Origin: Nocardioidaceae bacterium
GTDB taxonomy: Bacteria > Actinomycetota > Actinomycetes > Propionibacteriales > Nocardioidaceae
Length of the DNA stretch: 64,000 bases
NCBI GenBank assembly: GCA_018672315.1
Contig: CP076053.1
Coordinates: 2,157,827-2,221,826, forward strand
Direction: 5' to 3'
Translations under genes and position numbers: made by a program
The notes under the pieces: model-generated
What the model was told of the DNA's origin: nothing
The model's database searches: none
The model's input: the letters and a program-made list of their open reading frames with translations, nothing else
In this document: in pieces, positions 49,790 through 57,700 of the stretch
How positions within the stretch are numbered: position 1 is the stretch's first letter
Layout: every line of letters begins with the position of its first letter

Positions 49790-50293
49790 TCACTCCACGG
49801 TGACCTGCGCGAGCACCTGACCCGACTCGTGCTCCTCGATCTCCACCACGCCGGCGCGCTCGAAGGTCACCGTCTGCGAGGACCGGCCTGGCTCGAAGTC
49901 CAGGTACTGCTCGGGGCTGGAGTGCACGTGCAGCTCGATCGCCCGGTCGGTGTCCACCCGGATCGTCAGCTCGCTGCCGCGCTTCAGGTCGAGCTCGGCG
50001 GAGTTGGGGCGGACGCGGTCGTCGCGCACCTGCACCGTCAGCACGGGCGCCTCGAAGGCCTCGTCGAGAGCCTCCTCCTCGGCCGGGTCGTCGCTGGCGG
50101 TCGTCTCCTCGGCGAGGTCCGAGTCGCTCGTCGTCGCCTGGACCGTCGGGTTGTCCACGGCACTGGGGCTGTCGGGGCCGTCACCCTCCCCGCAGGCGGA
50201 CATCATCGCGGCGAGCGCGACGACGGTGGTGACGAGGGCTGCGGGGCGACGGGAGAGGCGCAAGGAAGGCTCCGTGGGGTGGGGGACCGGCAC
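49790..50293 (-). CDS. Cupredoxin-like lipoprotein
   Basis: 167 residues from a GTG. Signal peptide with lipobox LAAMMSAC (Cys34), an acidic linker (about 35-80), then a beta-sandwich-like domain: LTVQVRDDRVRPNSAELDLK, LTIRVDTDRAIELHVHSSPE, and TFERAGVVEIEEHESGQVLA. The order resembles cupredoxin_1 domains, but the Cys/Met ligands of blue copper sites are missing; only His residues (HVHSSPE, EEHESG) remain. It may be a structural or altered metal-binding partner of the membrane protein encoded next. Confidence 0.72.
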   Translation of the reverse strand: MPVPHPTEPSLRLSRRPAALVTTVVALAAMMSACGEGDGPDSPSAVDNPTVQATTSDSDLAEETTASDDPAEEEALDEAFEAPVLTVQVRDDRVRPNSAELDLKRGSELTIRVDTDRAIELHVHSSPEQYLDFEPGRSSQTVTFERAGVVEIEEHESGQVLAQVTVE

Positions 50294-50403
50294 GTGGCGC
50301 GTGCCAGAATGACCCGCGCCCCGACCGGTGCGGTCAGGTCCGATGCAATGTCTGAAGCAGTGTCTACGGTGCCAGAGGTGCCCACGAGTCCCGGGAGACA
50401 GTC

Positions 50404-51867
50404 ATGGCCTCACGCCTGAGCGCTGCGGATCTCTCCCTGCTCGCGCTGGAGACCCCGCAGACGCCCATGCACAACGCGACGCTGGAGATTCTCGAGCCCG
50501 GGGAGTCGGGCTTCGACTACGACCGCCTGCGCGCCCTGGTCGAGGACCGGCTCGCGTTCGTGCCCCGCTACCGCAAGAGGCTGCGTACGGTGCCCGGCGG
50601 TCTCGGCACCCCGGTCTGGGTGGAGGACGAGACCTTCGACCTCAGCTACCACGTACGCCGCTCCGCCCTGCCGTCCCCCGGCGACGACGACCAGCTGCGC
50701 GACCTGGTCGGCCGCATCATGAGCCGTCGGCTCGACGCCTCCCGTCCCCTGTGGGAGGTGTACGTCATCGAGGGCCTGCAGCGGGGCCGCGTCGCGATGT
50801 TCACCAAGTCCCACCAGCTGCTCGTCGACGGCTCCGACACCGTCGACCTGGCCCAGGTGCTGCTCGACTCCACCCCCGACAGGCGCGAGATGGTCGCCGA
50901 GGACTGGGTGCCCCGCTCCGAGCCCCGCGCCCCCGGTCTGCTGATCGGCGCGGTCCGCGACAACCTCGCCCGGCCCGAGCAGGCCGTGGAGGCCGTCCGC
51001 GCCTCCGCCGACGCGGTCGGTCGGCGCGCCGCCCGCCGGCTCGGACCCGTGGCGCGCCTCGCGCGTGCCGTCGCCCCCGGTGGTGACACCTCGACCGAGT
51101 CGATCCTGTCGGTCCGGCCCTCCGAGCAGCGTCGCCTGGCGACGCTGGCGACCGACCTGGAGGACTACCGGCGCATCCGCGAGGTGCACGGCGGCACCGT
51201 CAACGACGTCATCCTCGCCACCGTCACCGGCGGCATCCGCGCCTGGCTGATGACCCGGGGTGAGTCGCTGGCCGCGCACGCCCACCTGCACGCGATGGTG
51301 CCGATGTCGGTGCAGGACGACGACCTCGCCCCCACCTCGTTGGGCGCCCAGGTCGCGGGTCACGAGCTGAAGCTGCCCATCGGCGAGAGCAGCGCGGTCG
51401 TCCGCCTGCACCAGGTGTCCTACGCGCTCACCGCCCACAAGGAGACCGGCAAGTCGGTGGCCGCGAACCGGCTGGCGGGCATCGCCGGCTTCGCGCCCAC
51501 GACCTTCCACGCGCTCGGCACCCGCGTGGCGCTGGACCACCGCCGCCGCGAGATCGACCTGGTGATCACCAACGTGCCGGGGCCGCAGTTCCCGCTGTAC
51601 GCCGCGGGTTCGCAGATGCTCTCCACCTACCCGGTGCCGCCGCTGCAGCCGCGCTCGGCCCTGGCCATCGGGGTGACCTCCTACGACGGTCACGTCTTCT
51701 ACGGCCTCACCGCCGACCGCGACGCGATCCCCGACGTCGACGTGCTCGCCGCGTGCATCGCCGAGGCGCTCGAGGAGCTCGTGGACTCCGCCTCCGACCT
51801 GGGAGCGCGGGCGCCGCGGGGGCTGTCGCGGCGGCGGCCGCGGCGTACGGACGACGAGCCCTCATGA
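50404..51867 (+). CDS. WS/DGAT-family acyltransferase with HQ active-site variant
   Basis: 487 residues, ATG preceded by CCGGGAGACAGTC. It is similar throughout to wax-ester synthase/diacylglycerol acyltransferases: LSLLALETPQTPMHNATLEI, VPRYRKRLRTVPGGLGTPVW, DASRPLWEVYVIEGL, GTVNDVILATVTGGIRAWL, and NVPGPQFPLYAAGSQMLSTY. The catalytic HHxxxDG reads HQLLVDG here: the second His, believed essential, is Gln (codon CAG). Activity may therefore be lost or changed. Typical members make triacylglycerol storage lipid from acyl-CoA. The next gene begins 16 bp later. Confidence 0.88.
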   Translation: MASRLSAADLSLLALETPQTPMHNATLEILEPGESGFDYDRLRALVEDRLAFVPRYRKRLRTVPGGLGTPVWVEDETFDLSYHVRRSALPSPGDDDQLRDLVGRIMSRRLDASRPLWEVYVIEGLQRGRVAMFTKSHQLLVDGSDTVDLAQVLLDSTPDRREMVAEDWVPRSEPRAPGLLIGAVRDNLARPEQAVEAVRASADAVGRRAARRLGPVARLARAVAPGGDTSTESILSVRPSEQRRLATLATDLEDYRRIREVHGGTVNDVILATVTGGIRAWLMTRGESLAAHAHLHAMVPMSVQDDDLAPTSLGAQVAGHELKLPIGESSAVVRLHQVSYALTAHKETGKSVAANRLAGIAGFAPTTFHALGTRVALDHRRREIDLVITNVPGPQFPLYAAGSQMLSTYPVPPLQPRSALAIGVTSYDGHVFYGLTADRDAIPDVDVLAACIAEALEELVDSASDLGARAPRGLSRRRPRRTDDEPS

Positions 51868-51883
51868 GCCCAGGTGAGCTCTC

Positions 51884-52360
51884 GTGAGCGAGGACGCGGC
51901 CCGCCTGTACGTGCCTGCCACTCGCGCACTGCTGCGCGCCGCGCGGAACACGGGAGACCTCGAGGTGATCTCGGCCCACGCGGTGACGTCGGCGCTCGCC
52001 GCGGCGATGCCAGGAGCCGACGAGGAGGAGCTCGCCTGGGCCGCACTCACCACCGCGGCACAGGCCTCGCTCGAACTCTCGGACGACGGCGCACGACGTC
52101 TCGTGCTCGTCGTCGACGCCCGCGGTGCCACCGACGCGGGGGACCCCGACGACCCGACCCTCGTACGCCTCGAGTTCCCCCCGGCCTGGAAGCGCGCCGC
52201 CGCGATCCACGCCGACCTGCCGGACGCCGCGCCCGCCGTCCGAGCAGCGCGGCAGGCGTACGCCACGGGCTCACCCGACGCGGACCGGCTCGCGGAGGCG
52301 TGCCTGGACCACGAGCTCGGCTGGTTCGGCGTGCAGGAGCTCGACGACCTGCTGACCTGA
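51884..52360 (+). CDS. Actinobacterial hypothetical protein (DUF6912-like)
   Basis: 158 residues from a GTG preceded by GGTGAGC. Opens with ARLYVPATRALLRAARNTGD, continues AHAVTSALAAAMPGADEEEL and ends HELGWFGVQELDDLLT; mixed alpha/beta, cytoplasmic. I associate this opening with a small actinobacterial family of unknown function (DUF6912), with moderate certainty. It lies between the WS/DGAT-like gene and pruA; a short hairpin overlaps its stop. Confidence 0.7.
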   Translation: MSEDAARLYVPATRALLRAARNTGDLEVISAHAVTSALAAAMPGADEEELAWAALTTAAQASLELSDDGARRLVLVVDARGATDAGDPDDPTLVRLEFPPAWKRAAAIHADLPDAAPAVRAARQAYATGSPDADRLAEACLDHELGWFGVQELDDLLT

Positions 52361-52375
52361 GGGCTTTGAGCCCTC
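52359..52375 (+). terminator. Short hairpin at stop codon upstream of pruA
   Basis: GAGGGCT (52359-52365) pairs perfectly with AGCCCTC (52369-52375) around a 3-base loop. It begins within the stop codon of the preceding gene and ends 26 bp before the pruA ATG. It may be a weak terminator or processing site. Confidence 0.4.
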
Positions 52376-52401
52376 GGCCGAATCCGTGCCAGGGTGGGCG
52401 G

Positions 52402-54039
52402 ATGGACGCCTACGCCGACGTGCCCACCCCCGTCAACGAGCCGAACCTGCACTACGCGCCCGGCTCGCCCGAGCGTGCCGAGCTGGAGGTCGAGCTCGTA
52501 CGCCAGGAGAGCACCCACCTCGACCTGACCTGCACGATCGGTGGCGAGAAGCGGACCGGCGGCGGGGCGGAGTTCACCGTGGTGCAGCCCCATGACCACG
52601 CCCACGTGCTCGGCACCGGCCGGATGGCGTCGGGCCAGGACGCGACCGACGCCATCGAGGCGGCGCTGGCCGCGGCGCCGGCGTGGCGCGACACCCCGTA
52701 CGAGGCCCGCGCCGCGGTCATCCTCAAGGCCGCCGACCTGCTCGCGGGTCCGTGGCGACAGAAGCTGAACGCCGCCACGATGCTGGGCCAGGGCAAGTCG
52801 GCGTTCCAGGCCGAGATCGACGCCGCCTGCGAGCTCATCGACTTCTGGCGCTTCAACGTGCAGTTCGGTCGGGACCTGCTCGCCGAGCAGCCGCCGGCCA
52901 ACTCCGCCGGTGTGTGGAACCGCATGGACCACCGCCCGCTGGAGGGTTTCGTCTACGCCATCACCCCCTTCAACTTCACCGCCATCGCGGGCAACCTGCC
53001 GACCGCGCCGGCGCTGATGGGCAACGTGGTGCTCTGGAAGCCGTCCCCGACCCAGCAGGTCGCCGCGCACCTGCTGATGGAGCTGCTCGAGGAGGCCGGC
53101 CTGCCCCCGGGCGTCATCAACCTGCTGCCCGGCGACGGTCTCGACGTCTCCGACGTCGCGCTCACCCACCCCGACCTCGCGGGCATCCACTTCACCGGCT
53201 CCACCCCGACCTTCCAGCACCTGTGGAAGACCGTCGGGGAGAACATCGCCGGCTACAAGACCTACCCGCGAATGGTCGGCGAGACCGGCGGCAAGGACTT
53301 CATCTGGGCCCACCCCTCGGCCGACGTCGACGTGCTGCGCACCGCGATGGTGCGCGGGGCGTACGAGTTCGCCGGTCAGAAGTGCTCGGCGGCCTCCCGT
53401 GCGTACGTGCCCGCCTCGGTGTGGGAGCACCTGAAGGACGACCTGGTCGCCGACATCGAGTCGATCCAGCAGGGCGACCCGACCGACTTCGGCAACTTCA
53501 TGGGCGCGGTCATCGACGACCGGGCCTTCGCCAAGCACAAGGCGGCCATCGACCGTGCACAGGCGGCGGACCACATCGAGGTGCTGGCCGGCGGCACGTA
53601 CGACGACTCGGTGGGCTACTTCGTGCGGCCGACCCTGCTGCTGTGCGACGACCCGAGCGACGAGATCTTCCACGTCGAGTACTTCGGGCCGATCCTCGCC
53701 GTGCACGTCTACGACGACGCGGTCGAGGGGACCTACGACGCGACGCTGGAGCAGATGGAGTCGGTCTCCGCCTACGCCCTCACCGGCTGCGTCATCAGCC
53801 AGGACCGCTACGCGGCCCAGGACGTCATGCACCGGCTGCGCTACGCGGCGGGCAACTTCTACATCAACGACAAGCCCACCGGCGCGGTCGTCGGGCAGCA
53901 GCCGTTCGGTGGCGCCCGCGCCTCGGGCACCAACGACAAGGCGGGGGCACCGCAGAACCTGCAGCGCTGGACGCTGACGCGGTCGATCAAGGAGACGTTC
54001 GTGCCGCCGAGGGACTACCGCTACCCCCACATGGGCTGA
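52402..54039 (+). CDS. pruA: L-glutamate gamma-semialdehyde dehydrogenase (1-pyrroline-5-carboxylate dehydrogenase)
   Basis: 545 residues from the ATG at 52402. It oxidises glutamate semialdehyde to glutamate with NAD+, the second step of proline catabolism. Key residues are in place: ITPFNFTAIAGNLPTAPALM, substrate-pocket VVLWKPSPTQQVAAHLLMEL, GIHFTGSTPTF (NAD site), general-base Glu in GETGGKD, and catalytic Cys in FAGQKCSAASRAYV. The C-terminus carries FGGARASGTNDKAG, diagnostic for this enzyme. The glutamate product is the substrate of the dehydrogenase encoded downstream. No proline dehydrogenase gene is visible. Confidence 0.95.
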   Translation: MDAYADVPTPVNEPNLHYAPGSPERAELEVELVRQESTHLDLTCTIGGEKRTGGGAEFTVVQPHDHAHVLGTGRMASGQDATDAIEAALAAAPAWRDTPYEARAAVILKAADLLAGPWRQKLNAATMLGQGKSAFQAEIDAACELIDFWRFNVQFGRDLLAEQPPANSAGVWNRMDHRPLEGFVYAITPFNFTAIAGNLPTAPALMGNVVLWKPSPTQQVAAHLLMELLEEAGLPPGVINLLPGDGLDVSDVALTHPDLAGIHFTGSTPTFQHLWKTVGENIAGYKTYPRMVGETGGKDFIWAHPSADVDVLRTAMVRGAYEFAGQKCSAASRAYVPASVWEHLKDDLVADIESIQQGDPTDFGNFMGAVIDDRAFAKHKAAIDRAQAADHIEVLAGGTYDDSVGYFVRPTLLLCDDPSDEIFHVEYFGPILAVHVYDDAVEGTYDATLEQMESVSAYALTGCVISQDRYAAQDVMHRLRYAAGNFYINDKPTGAVVGQQPFGGARASGTNDKAGAPQNLQRWTLTRSIKETFVPPRDYRYPHMG

Positions 54040-54048
54040 CCGACGGCT

Positions 54049-54092
54049 GCGTGAAGCCCTCCACGCGTCGTGGCGCGTCGAGGGCTTCACGC
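54049..54092. terminator. Bidirectional hairpin between pruA and DUF2505 gene
   Basis: GCGTGAAGCCCTC (54049-54061) pairs perfectly with GAGGGCTTCACGC (54080-54092). An inner 5-bp stem ACGCG/CGCGT extends the hairpin. It lies between two convergent genes and can serve both. Confidence 0.85.
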
Positions 54093-54114
54093 ACCCCCTG
54101 CCGAGCGGGTCAGC

Positions 54115-54591
54115 TCAGGCGAGCCATTGCTTGCCGACCTTCTCCTCGGTCCGCATGGCGGCCGAGAGCAGGTCGGCGATGAGCTTCTCGAGCTTGCCGC
54201 CGATCAGCGGCACGGAGACCTTGATGTCGACCGACACGGTCTCGGTGGTGGTGCCGTTGTGCTCGTCGAGGCTGATGGTGCCCTTGACCGAGCCGGGCTT
54301 GCCGGGGATCTCGACGCCCAGGTCGGCCGCCCGCGGTGAGGTCCAGTGCTCGGTCTGCACGATCGTGGTGGTGTCGCCGATGAACTTCTTCGCGGCGCTG
54401 GGGACGCCCTTGGTCTCCTGCACCTGCTCGATGCGGACGTCCATGCCCTCGCCCTTCGGCGTGACGTCGACGTCCCAGGACTGCGTCTGACGCAGTTCGG
54501 AGCAGACCTTCTCCCGGAACTCCTCGGACTTCAGCATCTCGAAGACCTGCTCCGCAGAGGCCTCGTAGGTCATGGTGTGCTCGTAGCGCAT
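54115..54591 (-). CDS. DUF2505 domain protein
   Basis: 158 residues from the ATG at 54591 with GGAGCCCCG directly before it. SRPBCC/START-like pattern: YEHTMTYEASAEQVFEMLKS at the front, a beta-rich middle (SWDVDVTPKGEGMDVRIEQV, TIVQTEHWTSP) and a C-terminal helix KLEKLIADLLSAAMRTEEKV. DUF2505 is an actinobacterial family, probably binding a hydrophobic ligand; the role is unknown. It is divergent from the glutamate dehydrogenase gene with a 196-bp gap in between. Confidence 0.88.
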   Translation of the reverse strand: MRYEHTMTYEASAEQVFEMLKSEEFREKVCSELRQTQSWDVDVTPKGEGMDVRIEQVQETKGVPSAAKKFIGDTTTIVQTEHWTSPRAADLGVEIPGKPGSVKGTISLDEHNGTTTETVSVDIKVSVPLIGGKLEKLIADLLSAAMRTEEKVGKQWLA

Positions 54592-54787
54592 CGGGGCTCC
54601 TTCAGTGCCGGCGACGTGGACGGTCCGCGGCACATCATGGCGCGACGTACGCCACGGCGCAGCAACCGGCCGCATGTTGCGTCAGGCCGCGATGACCGGG
54701 AAGGTCACAGTGAGACGCCCGACACAGCGAGTCGCACAGGCCGAGCGCGAGGACAGCGTGCGGCAGACCGCCGAGGAGAGGATCCCC

Positions 54788-57700
54788 GTGAGCCCCAGCC
54801 AGCACGCCCGGATGCAGGAGACGCTCGACAAGGCCGCCGCCGAGGCGGCCGAGTCGTCCTCGGGCCTCGGTGTCGACGGTGGCGTGGACCCCGAGGCGCT
54901 GGTGCGCGCGTACTTCCGCCAGGCGCCCCCCGAGGACGTGCTCGACCGCACCCCCCGCGACTGCTTCGGTGCCGCGTTCAGCCACGCCGGCCTGGCCCAG
55001 ACCCGACGGCCGGGCACCCCGGCTGTGCGGGTGCTCACCCCGACGGAGTCCTCGGAGGGATGGTCGGCCTCGGGTCACTCGGTGCTCGAGGTCGTCACCG
55101 ACGACATGCCCTTCCTCGTGGACTCGGTGACGATGGCGGTGTCGAACCTCGGCACCGAGATCCACACCGTGCTGCACCCCCAGGTGCTCGTACGCCGTGA
55201 CGAGCACGGCGGCCTGCTCGAGGTGCTCGGCGAGGACTCCGACCGCAGCGGCGACACCGGCGCCGAGGGAGTGCTGCGCGAGGCCTGGATGCACGTCGAG
55301 GTCGACCGCGAGTCCGACGCCGCCGACCTGCGGGCGCTCGAGGAGTCCGTGACCAAGTCGCTCGCCGACAACCGCGCCGCGGTCGAGGACTGGCGCGCCA
55401 TGCAGGACCGGGTCGGCGAGATCGTCGAGCAGCTCGAGGCCCGCCGCGAGGACGGTGTGGTCGACCACCTCGACGACGACCTCGACGAGTCCATCGCCCT
55501 GCTGCAGTGGCTGGCCGACGACCACTTCACCTTCCTCGGGTTCCGGTGCTACGACCTCGTCGAGCTCGAGGCCGAGGACCTTCCCGACGACGCCGAGGAC
55601 CAGGGCTCCACCCGGGCGCTGTGCCCGCAGCTCGAGACCGGTCTCGGCATCCTGCGCGCCGCTGAGGGACAGGAGCCCACCCCGTCGCGGTTGCCCGCCG
55701 AGGTCGCCGACCAGGCGGTCGAACCGACCGTGCTGGTGCTGGCCAAGGCCAACTCCAAGGCGACCGTCCACCGCCCGGCGCACCTGGACTACGTGGGTGT
55801 CAAGCGGGTCGACGAGGACGGCCGTGTCGTCGGTGAGTGGCGGTTCCTCGGGCTCTACTCCTCGACGGTCTACACCGAGACGATCACCCGCATCCCGGTC
55901 GTGCGACGCAAGGTCGAGCAGATCTTCGAGATCGCCGACGTCGACAGGGTCAGCCACACCGGCAAGGCCCTGATGGACGTGCTCGAGAACTACCCGCGCG
56001 AGGAGCTGCTCACCACACCCGTCGACGAGCTCGCGCCGACCGCCACGGCGGTGATGCGCAACCGCGAGCGGCGTCAGGTGCGGCTGTTCATCCGCTCCGA
56101 CCGGTACGCCCGCTACCTCTCCTGCCTGGTCTACCTGCCCCGCGACCGCTACACCACGGCGGTGCGCGAGAAGGTCACGGCGATCCTCAAGGAGCAGCTG
56201 CGCGGTGAGTCGGTGGAGTACACCGCCCGCGTGAACGAGTCGTTCCTCGCCCGGTTGCACATCGTCGTGCGACCTCCGCGCGACGAGGGGCTCCCGACCT
56301 ACGACCACGAGGACCTCGAGCGTCGCCTGAAGGAGGTCGCCCGCTCCTGGCGCGACGACTTCCTCACCGCCCTCGACGACGAGTTCGGCGAGGAGCGCGG
56401 CGCCGAGCTCGCCAAGAAGTACGCCCCGGCCGTCCCGGACTCCTACGAGGACCACTACGTGGCGCGCACCGCCGCGGTCGACGTGGGTCGCCTCGAGGCG
56501 CTGGAGGGCGAGGAGGACCTGAGCCTGCGGCTCTTCGAGCGTGTGGACTCCCGCCCCGGGGAGATCCGGCTGAAGCTCTACCGCCGCGGCACCCCGCTGA
56601 CGCTGTCGAACGTGCTGCCGGTGCTCACCGACCTCGGTGCCGAGGTGGTGGACGAGCACCCGTTCCCCTTCGAGGGCCTGGGCGTGCCGACCCACGTCTA
56701 CGACTTCGGCCTGCGTACGCCGGAGCCGGTGCCCTCCGGGGAGCGCGACCGCATCGCCGAGGCGCTGCTGGCGGTGTGGGAGGGGCGGGCCGAGTCCGAC
56801 TCCTACAACACCCTCGTGCTGGCCGCGGGGCTGGACTGGCGCGAGGTCGTCGTGCTGCGGGCGTACGGCAAGTACCTGCAGCAGGCGGGCACACCCTTCA
56901 GCCAGGACTACGTCGCCGAGACGCTCGCCTCCGCCCCGAGGATCACCAGCGGGCTCGTGGGCCTCTTCGAGGCGCGCTTCGACCCCGACTTCGACGGGGA
57001 TCGGGAGGCGGCTCAGTCCGACATCCGCGCCGAGATCGAGTCCGACCTCGAGGCCGTGGCGAGCCTCGACCACGACCGGATCTTCCGGTCGTTCCTGACG
57101 ATGCTCGAGGCCACGCTGCGTACGAACCACTACCAGGCCGCCGGGCCCCGTGACGGGGGCACCGGGTCGGCCGAGCACCACGACTACCTCTCGCTCAAGC
57201 TCGATCCCGGGGCGATCCCGGACCTGCCGCAGCCGCGGCCCGCGTACGAGATCTTCGTGTGCTCCCCGCAGGTCGAGGGAGTGCACCTGCGCTTCGGCGC
57301 GACGGCCCGCGGCGGACTGCGCTGGAGCGACCGGCGCGACGACTTCCGCACCGAGGTGCTCGGCCTGGTCAAGGCGCAGATGGTGAAGAACGCCGTCATC
57401 GTGCCGACCGGCGCCAAGGGTGGGTTCTTCGCCAAGCAGCTGCCGGACCCCGCCGAGGACCGCGAGGCGTTCCAGGCCGAGGGCAGGGCGGCGTACGCGA
57501 CCTTCATCTCCGGTCTGCTCGACCTCACCGACAACCTCGTCGACGGGGAGGTCGTGCCGCCGGCCCGCGTGGTCCGTCACGACGACGACGACACCTACAT
57601 GGTCGTGGCCGCCGACAAGGGCACGGCGACGTTCTCCGACCTCGCCAACTCCATCAGCGCCGACTACGACTTCTGGCTCGGCGACGCCTTCGCCTCCGGG

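Noticed and set aside
54602-54787. Longer N-terminus for the glutamate dehydrogenase
   Set aside because: The upstream frame has no good ribosome site, and the strong GAGGAGAGG sequence lies before the GTG at 54788, giving a length near that of mycobacterial homologues.
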